DNA of 13,010 nt, from contig JAIVFU010000152.1 in the NCBI GenBank assembly GCA_020829485.1, positions 1 to 13,010 on the forward strand. Reading direction: 5' to 3'. This DNA comes from Nostoc sp. CHAB 5834 (GTDB lineage Bacteria > Cyanobacteriota > Cyanobacteriia > Cyanobacteriales > Nostocaceae). Shown here piece by piece: positions 6,910 to 13,010 of this stretch (within the stretch, counting starts at the first letter, position 1; each line of letters starts with the position of its first letter). The position numbers and the translations under genes are program-made. The notes under the pieces were generated by a model. The model was not told the DNA's origin, did no database searches, and saw only the letters and a program-made list of their open reading frames with translations.

Positions 6910-7547
6910 TCTCTGCTGGGTCTTGTAACAAAGATATGAATTGACACTCAACATAAAGCATAGATAAATAATACTTTTTCAAATCTTTAAATATTAAAAA
7001 ATTTCTTTATCCAATTTTCATGTAATTAATAACTATGTAAAGACAAAACATAAAGGACATCTGCTATATAAGTAATTTTTATTTAAAAATCATCAAAACT
7101 TTTTTATTCCTTTAAAAATCCATATATCAATGTGAATCTTTAAACAAAGTTCCATAAAGAAGCTAGACATAACACCCTGATCTATTGTGAAATGGGAAAT
7201 CGATTGATACTATAAGCGTACATAAAGGTAATATATATAAATGTAACTTTAGCTACTTAAGTATGTAATTGCCCGGATTGGGGTTGCTTCACCTCAAATT
7301 CATGCACCTGCACATTAGTGAGATTAGAAGCTTTCAAGAGAGGTGATTTATAATTTTTGATTAAATTCACCAAACTTAATTTACATTCATCAAAACTCAA
7401 AAGTTTGTCGAAAGAAAACAAAGATTTTTAAGGACTAATATGCCCTTAAAGTAATCTCTAGTATTTCTTGTTATACACATTTTTTTATATACCTGCTTTT
7501 AGGGAAGATAAAGCAAGGCATATTACTTCATACTGTTTTATTTTAAT

Positions 7548-7756
7548 ACCCCTCTTCGGCCACTCTCCGAAAAATTTTGCCATTTCTGAATTATAGAGAT
7601 TTTGTATACGAAGCGATGGCTCCGCCCGCCGCAGGCATTGCAAGATTTTTTTCTAATAACAAATACAACAGCCCAGTTTTTGTAACAGGATAGCTTGTAT
7701 TGATGACTGATAAAGCTTATAGAAATTTCCCTCCCGGATAGTGGCAGAAGAGGGGT
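7548..7756. repeat. 209-bp inverted-repeat element close upstream of the PA14/GSDH gene
   Basis: The ends at 7548-7569 and 7735-7756 are inverted repeats matching at 20 of 22 positions, starting ACCCCTCTTC and containing GCCACT. The interior includes a GC-rich word (GCGATGGCTCCGCCCGCC, about 7613-7630) typical of dispersed Nostoc repeats. No frame is present. Its inner end is 115 bases before the start codon, so it may form part of the leader or promoter. Confidence 0.6.
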
Positions 7757-7856
7757 CTATTTACAACCAAAATTATTACGAGTTTTTTTTTGAAAATATT
7801 CAATATAAAACCGAATTCTGGAACATTGATTGTGGAATTACTTTTAGCACTATTGT

Positions 7857-7860
7857 GAGG
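7857..7860 (+). promoter_or_regulatory. Ribosome binding site of the PA14/GSDH gene
   Basis: GAGG lies 11 bases before ATG 7872, a slightly long but usable spacing, and supports this start. No nearer Shine-Dalgarno match is seen. Confidence 0.5.
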
Positions 7861-7871
7861 CATATATCTCA

Positions 7872-10800
7872 ATGACTAATTTAACAAATCAACAGTTGTC
7901 AACATCTCCAAGTCCAATAATTAATGCTCAATCATCTCTACAAAGCATTGATCTGGCACAACCCAGTATTTCTGCTAGCGCCAGCTTGCTATCTCAAGGA
8001 GGTGGACTCAAAGGTGAATACTACGACAACATGGACTTCACCAACTTAAAGCAAACTCGCACAGATCCGACAGTCAACTTTAACTGGGGTCGTAGTACTC
8101 CAGATCCATCCATTGATCCAGAGACTTTCTCAGTGCGTTGGACAGGTAAGGTAGAAGCCAAGTACAGCGAGAATTACAACTTCTATACCACTACTGATGA
8201 TGGTGTGCGGTTGTGGGTCAACGAGCAACTACTCATCGATAAGTTTGTCAATCAACCTGCCAGAGAATACAGTGGGGCGATCGCACTGGTTGCAGGTCAA
8301 AAATACGATATTAAACTTGAGTATTACGACAATAAATTGGATGCGGTTTCTCAACTGGCTTGGTCAAGTTCCTCCCAAACCAAAGAAATCATTCCCCAGT
8401 CCCAACTTTATAGTGTAGCTAGTAATGGCAACGGACTCAAAGGCGAATACTACGACAACATTGACTTCACTAACTTAAAGCAAACTCGCATAGATTCGAC
8501 AGTCAACTTTAACTGGGGTCGTAGTACTCCAGATCCATCCATTGATCCAGAGACTTTCTCAGTGCGTTGGACAGGTAAGGTAGAAGCCAAGTACAGCGAG
8601 AATTACAACTTCTATACTACTACTGATGATGGTGTGCGGTTGTGGGTCAACGATCAACTACTCATCGATAAGTTTGTCAATCAACCTGCCAGAGAATACA
8701 GTGGGGCGATCGCACTGGTTGCAGGTCAAAAATACGATATTAAACTTGAGTACTACGACAATAAATACAATGCCGTTTCTCAACTGGCTTGGTCAAGTTC
8801 CTCCCAAACCAAAGAAATCATTCCCCAGTCCCAACTTTATAGTGTAGCTAGTAATGGCAACGGACTCAAAGGCGAGTACTACGACAACATCGACTTCACC
8901 AACTTAAAGCAAACTCGCACAGATCCGACAGTCAACTTTAACTGGGGTCGTAGTACTCCAGATCCATCCATTGATCCAGAGACTTTCTCAGTGCGTTGGA
9001 CAGGTAAGGTAGAAGCCAAGTACAGCGAGAATTACAACTTCTATACCACTACTGATGATGGTGTGCGGTTGTGGGTCAACGAGCAACTACTCATCGATAA
9101 GTTTGTCAATCAACCTGCCAGAGAATACAGTGGGGCGATCGCACTGGTTGCAGGTCAAAAATACGATATTAAACTTGAGTATTACGACAATAAATTGGAT
9201 GCGGTTTCTCAACTGGCTTGGTCAAGTTCCTCCCAAACCAAAGAAATCATTCCCCAGTCCCAACTGTATTCACCAGATATTCAGACTGCTATCACCTTAG
9301 GATCATCTTCCACTGCTGTGAACGAAGGTGCTGGTAGTGTAACCATAAGGTTGTTGAAAACTGGTGATTTAAGCAGCACATCTTCAATCAAGTATGCAAC
9401 CATAGCTGGTACTGCCACAGCAGGAGTTGACTACGGAAGTGAAGGCACCGAAAGCGCTGGAACACTTATTTTTGCGCCAGGACAAAGCAGCAGAGAGATA
9501 TCGATTCCGATCAATGACGATTCTTTAGCAGAAGCAGATGAAACCTTTAGTTTCGTTATTGATCAGGCCGCGGGGGCAACACTAGGACTCCAAAGAACTA
9601 TCGGAATTACGATTCAAGATAACGATCGCTCAAGCCTCGATTTTACTGAGCCAGTAGTTAATGAGGGTGACGGTACTGCTACAGTGACAGTTACACGGGG
9701 AAACATTTCGGGTGCTGCTAGCCTGGACTATATAACCGTGGATGGGACTGCTAAAGCTGGATCTGACTACCAGGCTGTATCTGGAACCTTAGGCTTTGCA
9801 GCAGGAGAAGCCAGCAAGACCATTTCTATCGCCCTTAAGAATGACACCGTTGAGGAGGTAAATGAAACATTTACTTTGATGTTTAGTAACGCAGTTGGAG
9901 TGCAGCTAAATACTCAACAGACAACTATCACTATTATTGATGATGACAATGGTAACTTTGCTTTAGAGAGGGTAGCTTCTGGTTTGAATCAACCCACAGC
10001 TTTTGACTGGACATCTGACAGTAAAAGCATGTTCATTGCCCAGAAAAATGGGGTAGTGCGAGTATTGAACAACGGCACTCTACTATCAACACCATTTATC
10101 GATATTTCTAGCGAAGTTAATAATACGCGCGATCGCGGTCTTTTAGGCATTGCGGTACATCCAGATTTTGGCAATGCCACAAATCCCAAAAACTACGTTT
10201 ACCTTTTGTATACCTACGATCCACCAGAAACCAATCTAAACAACCCTAAAAACAATCCCGATAGCATATTAGACAATCCCGATCAGAATGGGAATCGGAC
10301 TGCACGGCTAATTAGGGTAGAAGCTGATCCCAACACTAATTACACTACTGCTATTGCAGGCAGTAAAGTTGTGCTGTTGGGTACTAATGGCACTTGGGAG
10401 AATATTAGCCACCCAGATGGAAATAGCACAAATGTTTCACTTGGCTATGCACCATCAGGAGTTCTCAACAAAGATACTGGTAAACGGTTTACCAGCTTAC
10501 AGGATTATCTCAATAATCTTGATAAAGTCCAAAATCTCGAAAATTTTATAGCTAACGATAGTGAATCTCACTCAGTTGGTTCTGTGCGCTTTGGCACCGA
10601 TGGTTCTCTGTTTGTGAGCTTAGGAGATGGCACTTCCTACAACGGAATAGATCCGCGAGCAATTCGTGTCCAGGATGTCAATAGTCTGTCCGGCAAGATG
10701 CTGCGGATTGATGCGATTACTGGTCAAGGCTTATCAAGTAATCCTTTTTACAACGGTGATCCTAATAGCAATAGTTCCAAGGTTTATAACTTAGGTTTGC

Positions 10801-11330
10801 GTAACCCTTTCCGTTTCACAATTGATAAAAACACCAATACTCCCGTAATTGGTGATGTTGGCTACTATCTTTACGAAGAGGTAAATATCGGAAAACCAGG
10901 AGCTAACTTTGGCTGGCCGTTCTATGAAGGTGGCCTTGATGCAAATAAAAATATCGTCAGCCTGAAACAGCCAAGCTATTCTAAACTAGATGTAGCAAAA
11001 GACTTCTATAGTAGTGGCACAACTGTTACAGCACCAGCTTACACTTACAAGCATAGTGGTTCTAATTCGATTACTATGGGTGACTTTTACACAGGCAGTA
11101 CTTTCCCCTCAATCTATCAAGGTGCCCTATTCGTTGGTGATTTCAGTTTAGGAACTATCGATGCTTTGACATTCGATAGTCAGGGCCAACTTGTCTCAGT
11201 TAAGCGGTTTACTTCCCAGGAAGACAGACCAAATTTAGGAGTGCCTGTACAAATCACCACTGGAAAAGATGGTAATTTGTACTACGCAAACTTGACCAGG
11301 GGTGAGATTAATCGCTTCCGAACTATTTAG
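7872..11330 (+). CDS. PA14(x3)-Calx-beta(x2)-PQQ-type sugar dehydrogenase protein
   Basis: This is a 1152-residue multidomain protein. Residues 1-44 are a Ser/Gln/Asn-rich leader without a signal peptide. Three PA14 domains follow (about 45-187, 188-330, 331-466), each with GLKGEYYDN, FSVRWTGK and TTDDGVRLWVN; PA14 domains commonly bind glycans. Two Calx-beta domains (about 468-583 and 588-692) carry the EADETFSF and EVNETFTL calcium-site motifs. Residues about 693-1152 resemble the six-bladed glucose/sorbosone dehydrogenase family: GLLGIAVHPDF, SHSVGSVRFGTDGSLFVSLGDG (His900 is the candidate catalytic base) and GLRNPFRF (Arg977). Such enzymes oxidise sugars with PQQ; cofactor use and substrate here are inferred. 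The architecture implies an extracellular or surface protein binding and oxidising polysaccharide. Lack of an N-terminal signal suggests type I-like export, as for many cyanobacterial RTX and Calx-beta proteins. It is monocistronic; a TnpB element begins at the next base. Confidence 0.88.
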   Translation: MTNLTNQQLSTSPSPIINAQSSLQSIDLAQPSISASASLLSQGGGLKGEYYDNMDFTNLKQTRTDPTVNFNWGRSTPDPSIDPETFSVRWTGKVEAKYSENYNFYTTTDDGVRLWVNEQLLIDKFVNQPAREYSGAIALVAGQKYDIKLEYYDNKLDAVSQLAWSSSSQTKEIIPQSQLYSVASNGNGLKGEYYDNIDFTNLKQTRIDSTVNFNWGRSTPDPSIDPETFSVRWTGKVEAKYSENYNFYTTTDDGVRLWVNDQLLIDKFVNQPAREYSGAIALVAGQKYDIKLEYYDNKYNAVSQLAWSSSSQTKEIIPQSQLYSVASNGNGLKGEYYDNIDFTNLKQTRTDPTVNFNWGRSTPDPSIDPETFSVRWTGKVEAKYSENYNFYTTTDDGVRLWVNEQLLIDKFVNQPAREYSGAIALVAGQKYDIKLEYYDNKLDAVSQLAWSSSSQTKEIIPQSQLYSPDIQTAITLGSSSTAVNEGAGSVTIRLLKTGDLSSTSSIKYATIAGTATAGVDYGSEGTESAGTLIFAPGQSSREISIPINDDSLAEADETFSFVIDQAAGATLGLQRTIGITIQDNDRSSLDFTEPVVNEGDGTATVTVTRGNISGAASLDYITVDGTAKAGSDYQAVSGTLGFAAGEASKTISIALKNDTVEEVNETFTLMFSNAVGVQLNTQQTTITIIDDDNGNFALERVASGLNQPTAFDWTSDSKSMFIAQKNGVVRVLNNGTLLSTPFIDISSEVNNTRDRGLLGIAVHPDFGNATNPKNYVYLLYTYDPPETNLNNPKNNPDSILDNPDQNGNRTARLIRVEADPNTNYTTAIAGSKVVLLGTNGTWENISHPDGNSTNVSLGYAPSGVLNKDTGKRFTSLQDYLNNLDKVQNLENFIANDSESHSVGSVRFGTDGSLFVSLGDGTSYNGIDPRAIRVQDVNSLSGKMLRIDAITGQGLSSNPFYNGDPNSNSSKVYNLGLRNPFRFTIDKNTNTPVIGDVGYYLYEEVNIGKPGANFGWPFYEGGLDANKNIVSLKQPSYSKLDVAKDFYSSGTTVTAPAYTYKHSGSNSITMGDFYTGSTFPSIYQGALFVGDFSLGTIDALTFDSQGQLVSVKRFTSQEDRPNLGVPVQITTGKDGNLYYANLTRGEINRFRTI
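8004..9269 (+). repeat. Three tandem 429-bp repeats encoding PA14 domains
   Basis: Units start at 8004, 8433 and 8862, exactly 429 bases (143 codons) apart; the third lacks the last linker and ends near 9269. They are nearly identical in DNA, including silent positions. At most variable sites copies 1 and 3 agree against copy 2, for example NKLDAV versus NKYNAV, TDPTVN versus IDSTVN, and NEQLL versus NDQLL. This points to recent duplication or gene conversion. Confidence 0.95.
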
Positions 11331-11480
11331 TTGACACTCCCCTACCTAAAGGTGAGGGGATTCTACATTCAATGACTCGCCGTTAGACGGCAGGCTTGCG
11401 CCAACCGCCCAAGAGGGCAAATCTCCTGTAGCGTAAATTCCGGTATGCCCTACCGTACTCAGTCCTAGTTTCAAAATGTT
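11331..11480 (-). ncRNA. Predicted TnpB guide RNA (reRNA/omega RNA) scaffold
   Basis: In IS200/IS605 elements the 3' end of the tnpB message and the right end form the guide RNA, whose 3' guide is copied from the flanking DNA. Here the tnpB tail and right end hold three hairpins: CCCCTACCT/AGGTGAGGGG (11339-11359, overlapping the stop codon), GCCGT/ACGGC (11379-11391) and GCCC/GGGC (11407-11418). The guide would be the minus strand of about 11311-11330, which is the end of the dehydrogenase gene. The boundaries are inferred. Confidence 0.45.
11339..11359. terminator. Right-end hairpin of the TnpB element
   Basis: CCCC, T and ACCT on one arm pair with AGGT, A and GGGG on the other, with one bulged G at 11354 and a 2-base loop. 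It overlaps the last codons and stop of tnpB on the minus strand. It starts 9 bases after the dehydrogenase stop, so it could also stop that transcript. It most likely serves as the transposase recognition hairpin and part of the guide RNA. Confidence 0.55.
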
Positions 11481-12578
11481 AATGCTGGCGTTCAAATCCC
11501 TATCTGCCACGTAGCCACAATGAGGGCAAACATGGGTTCTCGTAGATAGAGATTTTTTCACTTTCTCGCCACAGTTAGAACAATTTTGCGAAGTATTATA
11601 GGGAGGAACAGCAACAGTCACTTTCCCGTATTTATGCCCAAAATATTCCAACCACAATCTGAAAGTGTACCAACCAGAGTCACTAATCGATTTAGCTAGA
11701 TGTCGGTTACGTACCAAACCTTTCACATTTAAATCTTCATAGGCTACCAAGTCATTAGATTGGATAACGGAGTATGCTAATCTCTTGCAATACTCTTTTC
11801 GTTGCCTACTTACTTTTAAATGTTTACGGGCATACCTATTTCTAGCTTTATGGTAGTTGTTAGATTGTCGAACCTTGGACTTCTTCCTTGCTGTATTGAA
11901 CTTCTTGGATTTTTTACGATTGGCACGGTTTAACTGTTTTTCAGACTTCCGGTAAAACTGGGGTGAAGGTTCAACATTGCCTTTACTATCAGCAATGAAA
12001 TACTTTAATCCCAAGTCAATCCCAACTACTTGTTGAGTTGGCTGTGTCTCAACTTTAATCTGAACATCAATCGCAAATTGAGCATAATACCCATCAGCAC
12101 GACGTACTAAACGGACACGCTTAATTTGCTTGATGTCGTAGTAATTGAGGTCATAGGTTCCCTTTAGCTTCAAAGTTCCGATACCTTTCTTGTCAGAGAA
12201 AGTAATCGCTTTACGATTAGTCGAGAGTTTGTACCCAGTAGTCTTATATTCAACTGAGCGACAGTGTTTTTTGAATTTTGGGAACCCTTTTTTACCTTTA
12301 ACTTTCTTTTTACAGTTGTCGTAAAACCGTGATATGGCAGACCAGGCGCGTTCAGCAGCAGACTGTCTAGCCATTGAATTAAGTTCATCAGCAAAGGGAA
12401 ACTCAGCAGCAAGTACAGCGCAGTATTTATTTAATGCATACTTGTCAATTTTTTTGTCTTTGTTGTCCATCCAGTGACGTAAACACTTGTTTTGGATGAA
12501 CTGACCAGTACGAATAGCATCGTCTATCGCCCTGTATTGCTTATCTTTTCCTTTGACTTTGAACTCGTAAATTATCAT
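11346..12578 (-). CDS. tnpB: TnpB, RNA-guided nuclease of an IS200/IS605-family element
   Basis: The 410-residue TnpB looks intact. The N-terminal helical domain runs about 1-130 (including CLRHWMDNK and the AAEFPFADELNSMARQ block usual in cyanobacterial copies), then a beta-rich wedge region with RRADGYYAQF (159-168). The RuvC-like nuclease follows: GIDLG with Asp188, YEDLNV with Glu281, and DRDLNAS with Asp361. Between the last two the zinc ribbon has C333xxC336 and C351xxC354. The spacing of the catalytic residues is almost the same as in the ISDra2 enzyme. TnpB cuts DNA guided by RNA from the element's right end and helps retain the element after TnpA-mediated excision. The ATG at 12578 sits inside an inverted repeat (TTGGTT...AACCAA) and has only TTAGGT as a weak ribosome site. 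The C-terminal tail GLSTVGHTG and beyond encodes RNA scaffold as well as protein. Confidence 0.93.
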   Translation of the reverse strand: MIIYEFKVKGKDKQYRAIDDAIRTGQFIQNKCLRHWMDNKDKKIDKYALNKYCAVLAAEFPFADELNSMARQSAAERAWSAISRFYDNCKKKVKGKKGFPKFKKHCRSVEYKTTGYKLSTNRKAITFSDKKGIGTLKLKGTYDLNYYDIKQIKRVRLVRRADGYYAQFAIDVQIKVETQPTQQVVGIDLGLKYFIADSKGNVEPSPQFYRKSEKQLNRANRKKSKKFNTARKKSKVRQSNNYHKARNRYARKHLKVSRQRKEYCKRLAYSVIQSNDLVAYEDLNVKGLVRNRHLAKSISDSGWYTFRLWLEYFGHKYGKVTVAVPPYNTSQNCSNCGEKVKKSLSTRTHVCPHCGYVADRDLNASINILKLGLSTVGHTGIYATGDLPSWAVGASLPSNGESLNVESPHL

Positions 12579-12656
12579 TGGTTCGACCTAACCAACTACA
12601 TGCTTATGCTAACATGTTCGGCATAAGTTAATCGCAAAGATAGGCAAAACTTATGC
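12578..12656. promoter_or_regulatory. Left-end/upstream palindromes of tnpB
   Basis: TTGGTT (12578-12583) pairs with AACCAA (12590-12595) directly over the tnpB start. CTTATGC (12603-12609) pairs with GCATAAG (12621-12627) around a loop containing AACATGTT, itself palindromic. A third CTTATGC lies at 12650-12656. This is the expected place for the left-end hairpins of the element and for the tnpB promoter or operator. I cannot tell these roles apart. Confidence 0.45.
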
Positions 12657-12774
12657 ATTGTCCTAAAGGACTTAAATAGCTTTCATCACGCAGCCTAAAG
12701 TACGGAATACGCAACTACGTTGCTGTTCCTCAAGGGTTTTCAGCATTTCCCTTATAGTGCGAATCGTTGGTTAG

Positions 12775-13010
12775 AAACTAAAGCCCACAAGGGTTTGGAG
12801 GATTAGCCGCAAGGTACATTACGAACAAATCGCCAGTATTATTGAAGCCCATAAGGCAGCACCGCAATCGGGGCTAATCAGCCATTTAAACCCAATAATA
12901 AGAGGGTGGGCTAACTACTACGCGACTGTGGTAAGCAAGGAAACTTACTCAGATATTGACCACCTCACGTACCAAAAGCTAAGAGCTTGGGCAAAACGCC
13001 GCCACCCCAA
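12775..13010 (+). pseudogene. Group II intron reverse transcriptase/maturase, C-terminal fragment
   Basis: An open frame follows the stop at 12772-12774 and runs off the window. From about 12810 it reads as domain X (the maturase or thumb region) of group II intron-encoded proteins: IIEAHKAAPQ, LNPIIRGWANYY, VVSKETYSDIDHL, and LRAWAKRRHP. This region binds the intron RNA and assists splicing. The reverse transcriptase part (YxDD and flanking blocks) should lie upstream but is absent: 5' of the fragment is the left side of the TnpB element, then tnpB. The upstream plus-strand frames are closed. The gene is thus 5'-truncated and cannot encode a functional intron protein, unless the fragment is part of a fusion beyond the window. 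The usual C-terminal continuation may exist past 13010, possibly with intron domains V and VI. Confidence 0.8.

Larger units (their letters stand above)
6066..7871. other. 1.8-kb intergenic region packed with inverted-repeat elements
   Basis: No gene was recognised. It lies between the divergent mgtE and PA14/GSDH genes. Around 6210-6290 there is GC-rich degenerate repeat material. From 6427 to 6909 three inverted-repeat elements stand end to end, and a fourth lies at 7548-7756. The AT-rich stretch 6910-7547 contains no frame with protein character and no RNA fold that I could identify. It may hold a long leader or the promoter of the 1152-residue gene. Confidence 0.55.
11331..12660 (-). mobile_element. 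IS200/IS605-family TnpB-only element (IS1341-like)
   Basis: The element carries tnpB alone; no tnpA (Y1 transposase) is seen in the window, so it would need a TnpA in trans. Its right end is sharp: TTGACACTCCCC begins at 11331, on the base after the dehydrogenase stop codon, and includes a subterminal hairpin. The left end lies at higher coordinates and is uncertain: palindromes at 12578-12656 probably belong to it, and it could reach as far as about 12774-12805, where the group II intron fragment begins. As usual for the family there are no terminal inverted repeats. Confidence 0.7.

Noticed and set aside
7872..8003. Sec signal peptide at the N-terminus of the PA14/GSDH protein
   Set aside because: The first 44 residues are polar (Ser, Gln, Asn, Thr) with no charged start followed by a hydrophobic core.
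8197..9300. Three repeated 73-81 codon frames within the PA14 repeats
   Set aside because: They are the same shadow frame repeated with the 429-bp unit; the main frame carries clear PA14 domains.
11346..12578. Cas12-type CRISPR effector
   Set aside because: The RuvC and zinc-ribbon protein is only 410 residues, with typical cyanobacterial TnpB sequence and IS right-end structure, and there is no array nearby.
12722..12757. AVPQGF in another plus-strand frame, resembling the xPQG motif of group II reverse transcriptases
   Set aside because: The frame stops after 11 codons and lacks neighbouring RT motifs such as YxDD; taken as chance.

Overview
The window reads as chromosomal DNA of a filamentous, Nostoc-like cyanobacterium. 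Evidence: many copies of the octamer GCGATCGC (for example near 784, 1509, 1624, 3440, 4847, 4932, 8276, 10129), heptanucleotide tandem repeats between genes, AT-rich intergenic DNA full of small palindromic elements, and protein types common in that group. No rRNA, tRNA or CRISPR array was recognised.

Layout. 103-258 (-) is a 51-residue RTX/calcium-binding-repeat protein, probably a truncated remnant. 823-2424 (-) is an ATP-grasp ligase of the PGM1-related peptide ligase type. 3246-4127 (+) is a general-stress-type short-chain dehydrogenase. 4345-4602 (+) is a small unrecognised protein lying between heptamer repeats of opposite orientation. 4665-6065 (-) is the magnesium channel MgtE with a TTG start. 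6066-7871 is 1.8 kb without a gene and contains at least four inverted-repeat (MITE-like) elements, three of them end to end. 7872-11330 (+) is the centrepiece: a 1152-residue protein with three near-identical PA14 domains, two Calx-beta domains and a C-terminal PQQ-type glucose/sorbosone dehydrogenase propeller. 11331 to about 12660 is a TnpB-only IS200/IS605-family element (minus strand) whose right end starts on the base after the dehydrogenase stop codon. 12775-13010 (+) is the C-terminal maturase piece of a group II intron reverse transcriptase, cut off by the window edge.

The genes look like independent transcription units rather than one operon: spacing is wide, strands alternate, and most gaps hold repeats. 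The right third has been reshaped by mobile DNA: a TnpB element sits between a large secreted-type carbohydrate enzyme and a 5'-truncated group II intron ORF. I found no convincing multi-gene novel system. The most unusual items are the PA14x3/Calx-beta x2/GSDH protein with its internally homogenised repeats, the row of inverted-repeat elements upstream of it, and the TnpB element whose predicted guide would be antisense to the end of the dehydrogenase gene.
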